Source of the DNA: Agreia sp. Leaf283
GTDB lineage: Bacteria > Actinomycetota > Actinomycetes > Actinomycetales > Microbacteriaceae
Assembly (NCBI RefSeq): GCF_001422485.1
Contig: NZ_LMNF01000004.1
Location: 62,001 to 126,000, forward strand
Length of the DNA stretch: 64,000 bases
Direction: 5' to 3'
This document shows positions 8,178-14,874 of the stretch, in pieces. A program made the translations under genes and the position numbers. Numbering within the stretch: the stretch's first letter is position 1; every line of letters begins with the position of its first letter. Below the pieces are notes generated by a model. That model saw nothing but the letters and a program-made list of their open reading frames with translations. It did not search any database and was not told the origin of the DNA.

Positions 8178-9884
8178 GTGACCGATGAACATCGCCTGCT
8201 TGCCGGGCGGTATCGAATCGGAGAAGTCATCGGCCGTGGGGGAATGGCCAATGTCTACTCAGGACGAGACGAGCGCCTCGGGCGCCAGGTGGCGATCAAG
8301 CTGCTGCGCTCGTCGCTGGCGAGCGATCCCGTCTTCCGCACCCGCTTCAAGCAAGAGGCCCAGGCGGCCTCGCGCATGGCGCATCCCACGATCGTGCGCG
8401 TGTTCGACGCCGGCGAAGAGAAGGTGCGCGAGCCCGGCGGATTCGAGGGTGTCGTTCCGTTCATCGTGATGGAGTACGTCGAAGGACGACTCCTGAAGGA
8501 CATCATCAAAGAAGGCCCCGTCGCTCCTGCGGAGGCCATCCGCATCACCGAGGGCATCCTCACCGCTCTCGAGTACTCGCACCGGGCCGGCGTCGTGCAC
8601 CGCGACATCAAGCCCGGAAACATCATGCTGACCACGTCGGGTCAGGTGAAGGTCATGGACTTCGGAATCGCCCGAGCGATCTCCGACTCGTCGGCGACCG
8701 TCGCCCAGACCACCGCGATCCTGGGAACCGCACAGTACTTCTCCCCCGAGCAGGCCCGCGGCGAATCCGTCGACGCGCGCACCGACCTGTACTCCACCGG
8801 CGTCGTGCTCTTCGAGCTGCTCACCGGTCAGGCTCCCTTCCGAGGAGACACACCCGTCGCCGTCGCCTACCAGCACGTCAGCGAGACCCCTCCGGTTCCC
8901 TCGTCGATCAACCACAACATCTCCCCCGCGATCGACCGGGTCGTTCTGCACGCGCTCACCAAAGACCGCTTCTCCCGCTTCCAGTCCTCGGCCGAGTTCC
9001 GCACCGACCTGCAGATCGCGGGCGCCGGCAAGATCCCGTCGAAGCGACCCCCTGTCGAAGATTTCCAGTCGTCGCTCTTCGGCGCTCCACCGAGCCTCAC
9101 GGCGACGTCCGATTCGGCGCTCACGCAGCTGGCCGGCGACGACGACTACGCGGTGCGCACTCAGTCCAGGCCCCCGGTCGTGTGGATCTGGGCCGGCATC
9201 GCGAGCGTCGCCGTCATCATCATCGCCATCGTCTTCTGGATCTTCACCCTGCAGCCGACCACGATCGTGCCCGACAACTCGATCACCGTGCCCAGCGTGG
9301 CCGGTCAGACCTTCGACTCGGCAGACAGCACGCTGCAACAGGTGGGCCTGGTCACCGCCAGGCAAGACGTGTTCGACCCCGATGTTCCCGAGGGTCGAGT
9401 GATCCGAACCGATCCAGAGCCCGGCACAGTACTGAATCAGGGCTCCGATCTGATGATCGACGTCTACGTGTCACTCGGCAAGCAAACCGTCTCGATTCCG
9501 GATGTCGGGGGGCAGCCCGCCGCTGATGCCACGACAGCCCTCACGACGCTCGGATTGACGGTCGGCACGACGACCAAAGAGAACTCCGCCACGGCTCCGA
9601 CCGACGCCGTGATCCGCACAGACCCGGCCGCGGGCACGGCGAGTTTCGTCGGAGACTCGATCAACCTCGTCATCTCTTCCGGTCTCGTGAGCGTTCCCGA
9701 TGTATCGGGTCAGCCGCTCGATGTGGCGAGCACGACCCTGCAGGGCCTCGCGCTGCAGGTGAGCGTCGAAGGCGACCCCGGCTGCAAGACCGTCGCGGGC
9801 AACCCTGTGTCGAGCCAGTCGATCGCAGCGGGTGACGCGCCCCAGAAGTCGGCCATCGCCATCCGGTACTGCACCGGGGCGTGA
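8178..9884 (+). CDS. pknB: PASTA-domain serine/threonine kinase PknB
   Basis: 568-residue transmembrane kinase sensing muropeptides or lipid II and controlling wall growth. Kinase domain: GRGGMANVY (19-27), catalytic Lys41, HRDIKPGN (Asp143), DFG (161-163), activation loop TTAILGT. A single membrane helix lies at about 334-357. Three PASTA domains follow (about 369-434, 436-503, 504-568); mycobacterial PknB has four. The start is GTG 8178 with GGAG about ten bases upstream. It is the last gene of the fhaA-pknB operon and is convergent with pabA/trpG, only 3 bp from its stop. Confidence 0.96.
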   Translation: MTDEHRLLAGRYRIGEVIGRGGMANVYSGRDERLGRQVAIKLLRSSLASDPVFRTRFKQEAQAASRMAHPTIVRVFDAGEEKVREPGGFEGVVPFIVMEYVEGRLLKDIIKEGPVAPAEAIRITEGILTALEYSHRAGVVHRDIKPGNIMLTTSGQVKVMDFGIARAISDSSATVAQTTAILGTAQYFSPEQARGESVDARTDLYSTGVVLFELLTGQAPFRGDTPVAVAYQHVSETPPVPSSINHNISPAIDRVVLHALTKDRFSRFQSSAEFRTDLQIAGAGKIPSKRPPVEDFQSSLFGAPPSLTATSDSALTQLAGDDDYAVRTQSRPPVVWIWAGIASVAVIIIAIVFWIFTLQPTTIVPDNSITVPSVAGQTFDSADSTLQQVGLVTARQDVFDPDVPEGRVIRTDPEPGTVLNQGSDLMIDVYVSLGKQTVSIPDVGGQPAADATTALTTLGLTVGTTTKENSATAPTDAVIRTDPAAGTASFVGDSINLVISSGLVSVPDVSGQPLDVASTTLQGLALQVSVEGDPGCKTVAGNPVSSQSIAAGDAPQKSAIAIRYCTGA

Positions 9885-9887
9885 CGC

Positions 9888-10526
9888 CTAGCTCGTGCGC
9901 ATGAGCGGGCTGAGGTGCTGCGCGGCCTCGGGCGCGCCCGTGAGCCCGGCTGCGGCGAGCCAGTTGCCCAGCATGCGGTAGCCGCCCTCGGTGAGAACCG
10001 ACTCCGGGTGGAACTGCACGCCGAACACCGGCGCCTCGATGTGTCGCAGGCCCATGATGACGCCGCCGCGAGTGCGGCTGGTCACGACGAGCTCGTCGGG
10101 CACGGTGCCGTCGACCACGGCGAGCGAGTGGTACCTCGTGGCCGTGAACGGATCGGACACGCCCGCGTAGAAGGCGCTGCCGTCGTGCTCGATGAGGCTG
10201 GTCTTGCCGTGCATCAACTCGTCGGCATGCGTGACCGTGGCCCCGAGCGCCTCACCGATGGCCTGATGACCGAGGCAGACACCGAGGAGGGGCGTGGAGG
10301 CGGCGAGCGCCGCGTGCACGACGGGAATGGACACCCCCGCGTCGTGAGGCGTTCCCGGACCGGGAGAGATGAGCACGGCGTCGTAGTCGGCGATTCGTGC
10401 CGACGCGTCGGCGGCCGTGAAGTCGTCGTTGCGCACGACCTCGGTCTCGGCACCCAGCTGGAGCAGATATCCGTTGAGGGTGTAGACGAAGCTGTCGTAG
10501 TTGTCGATGACGAGAACGCGCGTCAT
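9888..10526 (-). CDS. pabA: Glutamine amidotransferase, anthranilate/aminodeoxychorismate synthase component II
   Basis: 212-residue class I glutamine amidotransferase that supplies ammonia to chorismate for tryptophan or folate synthesis. The start is ATG 10526 (MTRVLVIDNYDSFVYTL). The catalytic Cys lies in LLGVCLGHQAIGEALG, and the His/Glu pair in VQFHPESV near the C-terminus. TrpG and PabA cannot be separated by sequence alone and often one protein serves both pathways. The gene holds the same place beside pknB as trpG in mycobacteria. Its ATG overlaps the stop of the upstream 53-residue gene (ATGA). Confidence 0.92.
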   Translation of the reverse strand: MTRVLVIDNYDSFVYTLNGYLLQLGAETEVVRNDDFTAADASARIADYDAVLISPGPGTPHDAGVSIPVVHAALAASTPLLGVCLGHQAIGEALGATVTHADELMHGKTSLIEHDGSAFYAGVSDPFTATRYHSLAVVDGTVPDELVVTSRTRGGVIMGLRHIEAPVFGVQFHPESVLTEGGYRMLGNWLAAAGLTGAPEAAQHLSPLMRTS

Positions 10527-10684
10527 CGGTCGACGGTCACTTCCTGTGCGGGGGTGATCAGCACGTCGATCCACGGGAAGACCCACGCGGCGAGGGCGAA
10601 GACCACCGCGGCGACCAGAATCAGAACCAGGATGACACGCAGCCAGACCGGCCCGGGCAGAACTCTCCAGAGGGCGGCGTACAT
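10523..10684 (-). CDS. Small membrane protein (53 residues)
   Basis: Short gene starting at ATG 10684, one base after the sortase stop, and ending in the ATGA overlap with pabA/trpG. It encodes MYAALWRVLPGPVWLRV, then one long hydrophobic helix (about residues 15-40) and a short tail ending VTVDR. High-GC codon use and tight coupling on both sides support it as real. The function is unknown; a single-pass membrane peptide in a sortase operon could be a sortase partner, but this is only inferred from position. Confidence 0.75.
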   Translation of the reverse strand: MYAALWRVLPGPVWLRVILVLILVAAVVFALAAWVFPWIDVLITPAQEVTVDR

Positions 10685-10685
10685 G

Positions 10686-11813
10686 TCAGTTCCCCGATCC
10701 GACGACGGATGCGATCTCGGCGGGCGGCCCGGCCGAGCGCGGCTGCCACGATTCGAAGGCGCCGTAGGCGATGATGCGTTCCGACGCGATGTACAGCGGG
10801 TTGCAGCTGGTGAGCGTGATGAGTCGGTCGACCGGCGTGGCACCCTCGACCTGGGGAACGGGATCGATGACGCCCACGCCGTAGGGGGTCACGTACTCGG
10901 TGTCGCGGTACCGGTAGGTGTACCAGCCGTCTTGGGTCTCGACGTAGATGGGATCGCCGATCTGCAGCTCGTTGATCTTGATGAATGCGCTGCCCCAGCC
11001 GTCGCGGTGGGCCGCGATCGCGAAGTTGCCGACCTCGCCGGGCATCTGGGTGTCTTCGTAGTGGCCTGCGCCACCCTTGTTGAGCACGGTGTGGGGATCG
11101 ACGCCCTCGGCGATCGTGCGCTTGAAGTCCGCGCCGAAGCGGGGAACGTAGATGATGGCGAAGTCGGTTCCCGTCGACGGCGCCCCCATGACCGCGGGGT
11201 CGCCGTAGTTGGCCGGTGCCGCCGTATCGGTCGACGTCGGAGTCGGCGTGGACGTGGGCGTCGTGCCCGTGACGACCGGCAGTTTCCAGTCGTCGGCCAG
11301 CGATGAGGCATCCGATGTCTGCTCGTTGGTGAGCACGATGCTGTTCCACCACAGCTGCCAGCCCAGGAAGAGGAGAACGAACACACCGGCCGTGATGAGC
11401 AGTTCGCCGAAGACCCCGACGACCTTGGTGGCCATGCTGCGCCTCACCGGCGGGCGCTCGGCGACCGAGGCGGCGCGGGCCTTCTTCGCGGCGCGACCGG
11501 ATGCGGCTGCGCCGGCGGCCTCATCGGGACCGTCGCCGTGCGCGGGCGGCTCGGAGGCGAGGATGCCGAGCTGCTGCGTGGGCTCGGACTCGGGCTCCGA
11601 CACGGGGGTCACCGCAGACACCGGCTCGGGCGTCTGCTCGGGCTCGGGCGCCTGCTCTGGCTCAGGCGTGTGCTCGGACTCGGGCGTCGCGGATGACGAC
11701 GTCGGGCCCGTCGGGCTCTTGAGCGCGTCAGCCTCGGCCTTCCGGGCCTCACGCCGTGACATCGGCGCAGGACCGGAACTCGGCTGAATATCCCCCGGCT
11801 GGTATTCGGTCAT
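10686..11813 (-). CDS. Class E sortase
   Basis: 375-residue membrane transpeptidase that anchors surface proteins to peptidoglycan. The N-terminal ~125 residues are acidic, with short Pro-Glu-rich repeats (EPEQ-type) and then a basic cluster. One membrane helix (about 131-155) is followed by a Thr-rich linker and the sortase barrel (about 215-360). Catalytic residues: His269 (IAAHRDGWG), Cys337 (TLTSCNPLY) and Arg346 (SERIIAY). The TLTSC motif and LAXTG preference are typical of class E. Likely substrates in this window are the GH92 protein (LSNTG) and possibly the large protein at 52858. In mycobacteria a DUF881 gene sits in this position instead. Confidence 0.93.
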   Translation of the reverse strand: MTEYQPGDIQPSSGPAPMSRREARKAEADALKSPTGPTSSSATPESEHTPEPEQAPEPEQTPEPVSAVTPVSEPESEPTQQLGILASEPPAHGDGPDEAAGAAASGRAAKKARAASVAERPPVRRSMATKVVGVFGELLITAGVFVLLFLGWQLWWNSIVLTNEQTSDASSLADDWKLPVVTGTTPTSTPTPTSTDTAAPANYGDPAVMGAPSTGTDFAIIYVPRFGADFKRTIAEGVDPHTVLNKGGAGHYEDTQMPGEVGNFAIAAHRDGWGSAFIKINELQIGDPIYVETQDGWYTYRYRDTEYVTPYGVGVIDPVPQVEGATPVDRLITLTSCNPLYIASERIIAYGAFESWQPRSAGPPAEIASVVGSGN

Positions 11814-11819
11814 TGTCGT

Positions 11820-11825
11820 ATTGTA
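11820..11825 (-). promoter_or_regulatory. -10 element of the sortase gene, probably leaderless
   Basis: TACAAT on the minus strand lies six bases before the sortase ATG (11813). Transcription would begin at or beside the start codon. No clear -35 is seen. Confidence 0.5.
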
Positions 11826-11881
11826 AGCGGTGCATGCTGGCCTTTGCCTTGAGAGCCGAGTCGTTCTCAGGCATTCCGGGC

Positions 11882-11887
11882 TAGAAT
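11882..11887 (+). promoter_or_regulatory. -10 element of crgA, probably leaderless
   Basis: TAGAAT ends seven bases before the crgA ATG (11895), and there is no ribosome site between them. This fits a leaderless transcript, a common arrangement in actinobacteria. Confidence 0.5.
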
Positions 11888-11894
11888 CTCCCCT

Positions 11895-12152
11895 ATGGCC
11901 CGCGAGAAGACCCGTTCACCCCGTTCCGAAGTCGCCAAGACTGCTACCCGAAGCGGTGATGAGTCGACCAAGCCCAACCCGGTGTGGTTCAAGCCGGTCA
12001 TGTTCGGCTTTATGCTCGTCGGTCTCGCCTGGATCATCACGTTCTACGTGAGCCAGGCCAAGTTCCCCATCGCCGACCTGGGCGGCGGCAACATCCTCAT
12101 CGGGTTCGGAATCGCCTTCATCGGCTTCCTGATGACCACGCGGTGGCGCTGA
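11895..12152 (+). CDS. crgA: Cell division protein CrgA
   Basis: 85-residue membrane protein with a basic N-terminal cytoplasmic region and two membrane helices (about 32-52 and 63-80) joined by a short loop, ending TTRWR. This is the CrgA family, including the conserved NPVWFKPVMFGFM segment. In mycobacteria and streptomycetes it acts at the septum, contacting FtsZ, FtsQ and PBPs. It is divergent from the sortase gene and convergent with the rhomboid gene. Confidence 0.95.
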   Translation: MAREKTRSPRSEVAKTATRSGDESTKPNPVWFKPVMFGFMLVGLAWIITFYVSQAKFPIADLGGGNILIGFGIAFIGFLMTTRWR

Positions 12153-12178
12153 ACCCGTTTTCAACGGCCTTCCTAGCC

Positions 12179-12228
12179 TGTGGATAACTCCTAATTACAC
12201 CCGTGTAATTATCCCCAGCTGTGTATAA
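12179..12228. promoter_or_regulatory. Cluster of DnaA-box-like sequences in the crgA/rhomboid junction
   Basis: One exact DnaA box in reverse (TGTGGATAA, 12179-12187) and two with a single mismatch (TTATCCCCA at 12209-12217; TGTGTATAA at 12220-12228) lie within 50 bp between convergent gene ends. A 9-bp inverted repeat, TAATTACAC/GTGTAATTA (12192-12211), sits between the boxes and could act as a bidirectional terminator. Confidence 0.55.
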
Positions 12229-12249
12229 GCCTGTTAATAACTCTGTGAG

Positions 12250-13095
12250 CTAGACGAGGGCCCTCGCCACGGTCAGCCCCACGAGCGCCACACCGGTGGC
12301 GACGAGCAGCAGAATCTGCGTGTTCTTCTGCCTCACATTGCGCGTCTTCGTGAAGATCAGGCCCATCAGAGCGCCCGCGGCCAGACCGCCGAGGTGCGCC
12401 TGCCACGCGATGCCGAGGCCGGGAATGAACCCGATGACCAGGTTGATGCCGACGAGCACCAGCAGCTGGATGTTCGTGCCGCCCAGATGCCGCTGGATGA
12501 CGAAGTAGGCGCCCATCAGTCCGAAGATCGCGCCCGAGGCGCCGACGACGCCCTGGAATGGCGACGCGATCAGGTCGACGGCAACCGAGCCGCCGAGCCC
12601 CGACAGCAGGAAGAGAGCGAGGTACCGAGCGCGACCGAGCGTGTGCTCGAGCAGCTGACCGAAGATGAACAGGGCGTACATGTTGAACAGCAGATGGAAG
12701 ATGCTGCCGTGCATGAAGATCGAGGTGATCATGCGCCAGGGCTCGAGCGGCGCCCCGAGGCCGGGCTGCGTGTACGCACCGGCGTACTGCAGGGCCTGGG
12801 TCACCGACGAGCCGATGCCCGGAACGCTCTGCAGAACAAAGAAGAACGCCGCGATGCCGATCAGCGAATAAGTGACGACCGGCTGGGTCGACGTGCTGCG
12901 GAAGGCCGTGACGAAGCGCGGCTTCGGGCGCGCGGGTCGATTCTGGCGAGCGCAGTCGACACAGTGCACTCCCACGGCCGCCTGCACCTGACACTCGGGG
13001 CAGACGGTCTTGCCGCAGCGCTGACACAGCACGAAGCTCTGTCGACCGGGATGCCGGTAACAGTAGTTATCGGCATCCACCGGAGCCTGGGACAC
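12250..13095 (-). CDS. Rhomboid-family intramembrane serine protease
   Basis: 281-residue membrane protein. The N-terminus holds a small B-box-like zinc motif (CYRHPGRQSFVLCQRCGKTVCPEC type, ending HCVDCARQ), then about six membrane segments. Rhomboid signatures are visible: HGSIFHLLFNMYALFIFG and GASGAIFGLMGAYF, containing the catalytic Ser, and GIAWQAHLGGLAAGALMG with the catalytic His. The start is GTG 13095, weakly supported by its ribosome site; an internal start is possible. The equivalent gene is found beside ppiA in many actinobacteria. Natural substrates are unknown. Confidence 0.92.
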   Translation of the reverse strand: MSQAPVDADNYCYRHPGRQSFVLCQRCGKTVCPECQVQAAVGVHCVDCARQNRPARPKPRFVTAFRSTSTQPVVTYSLIGIAAFFFVLQSVPGIGSSVTQALQYAGAYTQPGLGAPLEPWRMITSIFMHGSIFHLLFNMYALFIFGQLLEHTLGRARYLALFLLSGLGGSVAVDLIASPFQGVVGASGAIFGLMGAYFVIQRHLGGTNIQLLVLVGINLVIGFIPGLGIAWQAHLGGLAAGALMGLIFTKTRNVRQKNTQILLLVATGVALVGLTVARALV

Positions 13096-13125
13096 CCGCG
13101 CTCGTCTCTATCGTGTCGGTGAGAC

Positions 13126-13665
13126 CTAGACGGCCTCGATGGTGACGCTCTCGACGACCACGCTGTCGAGCGGGCGGTCGCCCGCGTCGGTCGCGACGGC
13201 GCCGATCTTCTCGACGATGCGCTTCGACTCGTCGTCGGCGACCTCGCCGAAGATCGAGTGCTTGGCCTGGAGCCAGGTCGTCGGACCGGTGGTGATGAAG
13301 AACTGCGATCCGTTGGTGCCGTGACCGCCGCGCTGGCCGGCGTTGGCCATGGCCAGAACGTAGGGCTGCGTGAAGTTGAGCTCGGGGCTGATCTCGTCGT
13401 CGAAGGCGTAGCCGGGACCGCCGATTCCCTGGCCGATGGGGTCGCCGCCCTGGATCATGAATCCGGGGATGATGCGGTGGAAGATCGTGCCGTCGTAGAG
13501 CTTGTCCTTCGAGACCTTGCCGGTCTGCGGGTGGGTCCACTCGATCTCGCCTGTGGCGAGTCCGACGAAGTTGGCGACCGTCTTCGGTGCCTGATTGCCG
13601 AAAAGGTTGACCTTGATGGCGCCGTGGTTGGTGGTGAACGTTGCGACGTGCGTATGTGCGGGCAT
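13126..13665 (-). CDS. ppiA: Peptidyl-prolyl cis-trans isomerase (cyclophilin type)
   Basis: 179-residue cytoplasmic cyclophilin. The start ATG 13665 (MPAHTHVATFTTNHG) is chosen over an upstream ATG because GGGAG lies eight bases before it. Family motifs: FHRIIPGFMIQGGDP with the catalytic Arg, MANAGQRGGHGTNGSQFFITT, and HSIFGEV. Position next to the rhomboid and crgA genes matches ppiA in mycobacteria. Confidence 0.96.
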   Translation of the reverse strand: MPAHTHVATFTTNHGAIKVNLFGNQAPKTVANFVGLATGEIEWTHPQTGKVSKDKLYDGTIFHRIIPGFMIQGGDPIGQGIGGPGYAFDDEISPELNFTQPYVLAMANAGQRGGHGTNGSQFFITTGPTTWLQAKHSIFGEVADDESKRIVEKIGAVATDAGDRPLDSVVVESVTIEAV

Positions 13666-13809
13666 GGATCGATTCTCCCATACCCACCCATGCATCCAGA
13701 CGAGGCACAGGGTATGTGCGGGCGATCATCAGGGCAAGCCGTGCGCGGCGAGTGGTGGGCGTGGCAAGATTGGGGGGAACCGCGCTCGTTCCGCTGATGG
13801 AGGTTTTCA

Positions 13810-14319
13810 ATGAGTCTTACTCGCAAGCGTCGCAAGGCGCTCAAGAAGTTGAAGGGCAGTGCTGAAGAGCTCTGGCTCGACCAGCAAGAGATCCTTGATC
13901 GCGCGAACCAGATCGCCCGTGTCGCCGCAGGTCACGCATCCGACCTGACCCGCGAAGAGGTCGTGCCGCGCGTCCGCGGCGCCGTCGACTCCATCGGACC
14001 GGTCATCGGCCGCAACGTCGCCGGGGCCAAGCTCGCGGCTCAAGAAGTGCGCAGCCGCTTCGCGCACGACGTCCTTCCGTCTGTGGGCACCGCCCTCGGC
14101 TCCGCCGCGACCGTGCTGCACGTGGCCAACAACCCCTCCGTCAAGCGCGCCATCGCCAAGACGCAGCCGAAGAAGGCACCGGTCGGCGGCATCGTCGCGA
14201 TCGTGCTCGGCGTCGTGGCTGCAGCAGGCGTCGGCTACGCCCTGTGGCAGACGCTCCGTGCCGATGACGAGCTGTGGATCGCCGACGACGAGGCCGTCTC
14301 GGAGACGCCCGCCGGCTAG
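13810..14319 (+). CDS. Conserved hypothetical membrane protein
   Basis: 169-residue protein with a very basic start (MSLTRKRRKALKKLKGSAEE), a long predicted helical region rich in Ala and charged residues (about 15-110), one membrane helix near the C-terminus (about 117-138, VGGIVAIVLGVVAAAGVGYALW) and an acidic tail. GGAGG lies 7 bp before ATG 13810. It resembles uncharacterised tail-anchored proteins seen in Microbacteriaceae near ppiA; no function can be assigned. It ends at a strong bidirectional terminator shared with the Nudix gene. Confidence 0.8.
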   Translation: MSLTRKRRKALKKLKGSAEELWLDQQEILDRANQIARVAAGHASDLTREEVVPRVRGAVDSIGPVIGRNVAGAKLAAQEVRSRFAHDVLPSVGTALGSAATVLHVANNPSVKRAIAKTQPKKAPVGGIVAIVLGVVAAAGVGYALWQTLRADDELWIADDEAVSETPAG

Positions 14320-14340
14320 GCAGCACACCCACGCATCGTC

Positions 14341-14372
14341 GAGAGCGGCATCCCACACGGGATGCCGCTCTC
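14341..14372. terminator. Bidirectional terminator
   Basis: Perfect 14-bp arms GAGAGCGGCATCCC and GGGATGCCGCTCTC around an ACAC loop, between the converging hypothetical gene and Nudix gene. Confidence 0.9.
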
Positions 14373-14382
14373 GTCGTCTGTA

Positions 14383-14817
14383 CTACGTGACGCGCGCTTC
14401 GGCGGCGGAGCGCATCCGGAGACCCACGTCGACGAGGTCCACGCGATCGATCGACGCGACGTCGTCGAGCGCGAACCAGGCCGCCTCGTCGGTGCTGCCG
14501 TCGAGCTCGTTCGTGAGCTCGCCGCCCACGATCGCCGCCGTGTAGACGATCCTGAGGGCGTGCAGCGGCGCCCCGGATCCGCTGAGTCGATTCTCGGCGG
14601 GGATGACCTTCGAGTCGACGCCGATCAGTTCGCCGAGCTCCGCACGGTATCCCGTCTCCTCGGCGATCTCCCGCACGGCCGCATCGGCCGGGTCCTCGCC
14701 GGGGTCGATGCCGCCGCCCGGCAGAGTCCATCCCGAGTAGCCGCCCTGGCTCCAGTGAGCCAGAAGAATCCGGCCGTCCTGAACGATGACGGCGTAGGCG
14801 GCGACGCGGATATCCAT
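14383..14817 (-). CDS. Nudix hydrolase
   Basis: 144-residue hydrolase of nucleoside diphosphate-linked compounds. The Nudix box is complete, running from GGGIDPGEDPADAAVREI to AEETGY, with the metal-binding Glu pair. The substrate cannot be predicted. Start ATG 14817 (MDIRVAAYAV) is preferred; a TTG three codons upstream, with a possible GTAGG ribosome site, is an alternative. It lies downstream of the GH92 gene with a strong hairpin between them, so they are likely separate transcripts. Confidence 0.92.
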   Translation of the reverse strand: MDIRVAAYAVIVQDGRILLAHWSQGGYSGWTLPGGGIDPGEDPADAAVREIAEETGYRAELGELIGVDSKVIPAENRLSGSGAPLHALRIVYTAAIVGGELTNELDGSTDEAAWFALDDVASIDRVDLVDVGLRMRSAAEARVT

Positions 14818-14830
14818 AGGAGCCAACCTA

Positions 14831-14855
14831 CCCGGCGCGTCGGTGACGCGCCGGG
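14831..14855 (-). terminator. Terminator after the GH92 gene
   Basis: Perfect 11-bp arms CCCGGCGCGTC and GACGCGCCGGG with a 3-nt loop, 20 bp beyond the GH92 stop codon. Confidence 0.85.
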
Positions 14856-14874
14856 CAGGTGATTCGCTCCAGGC

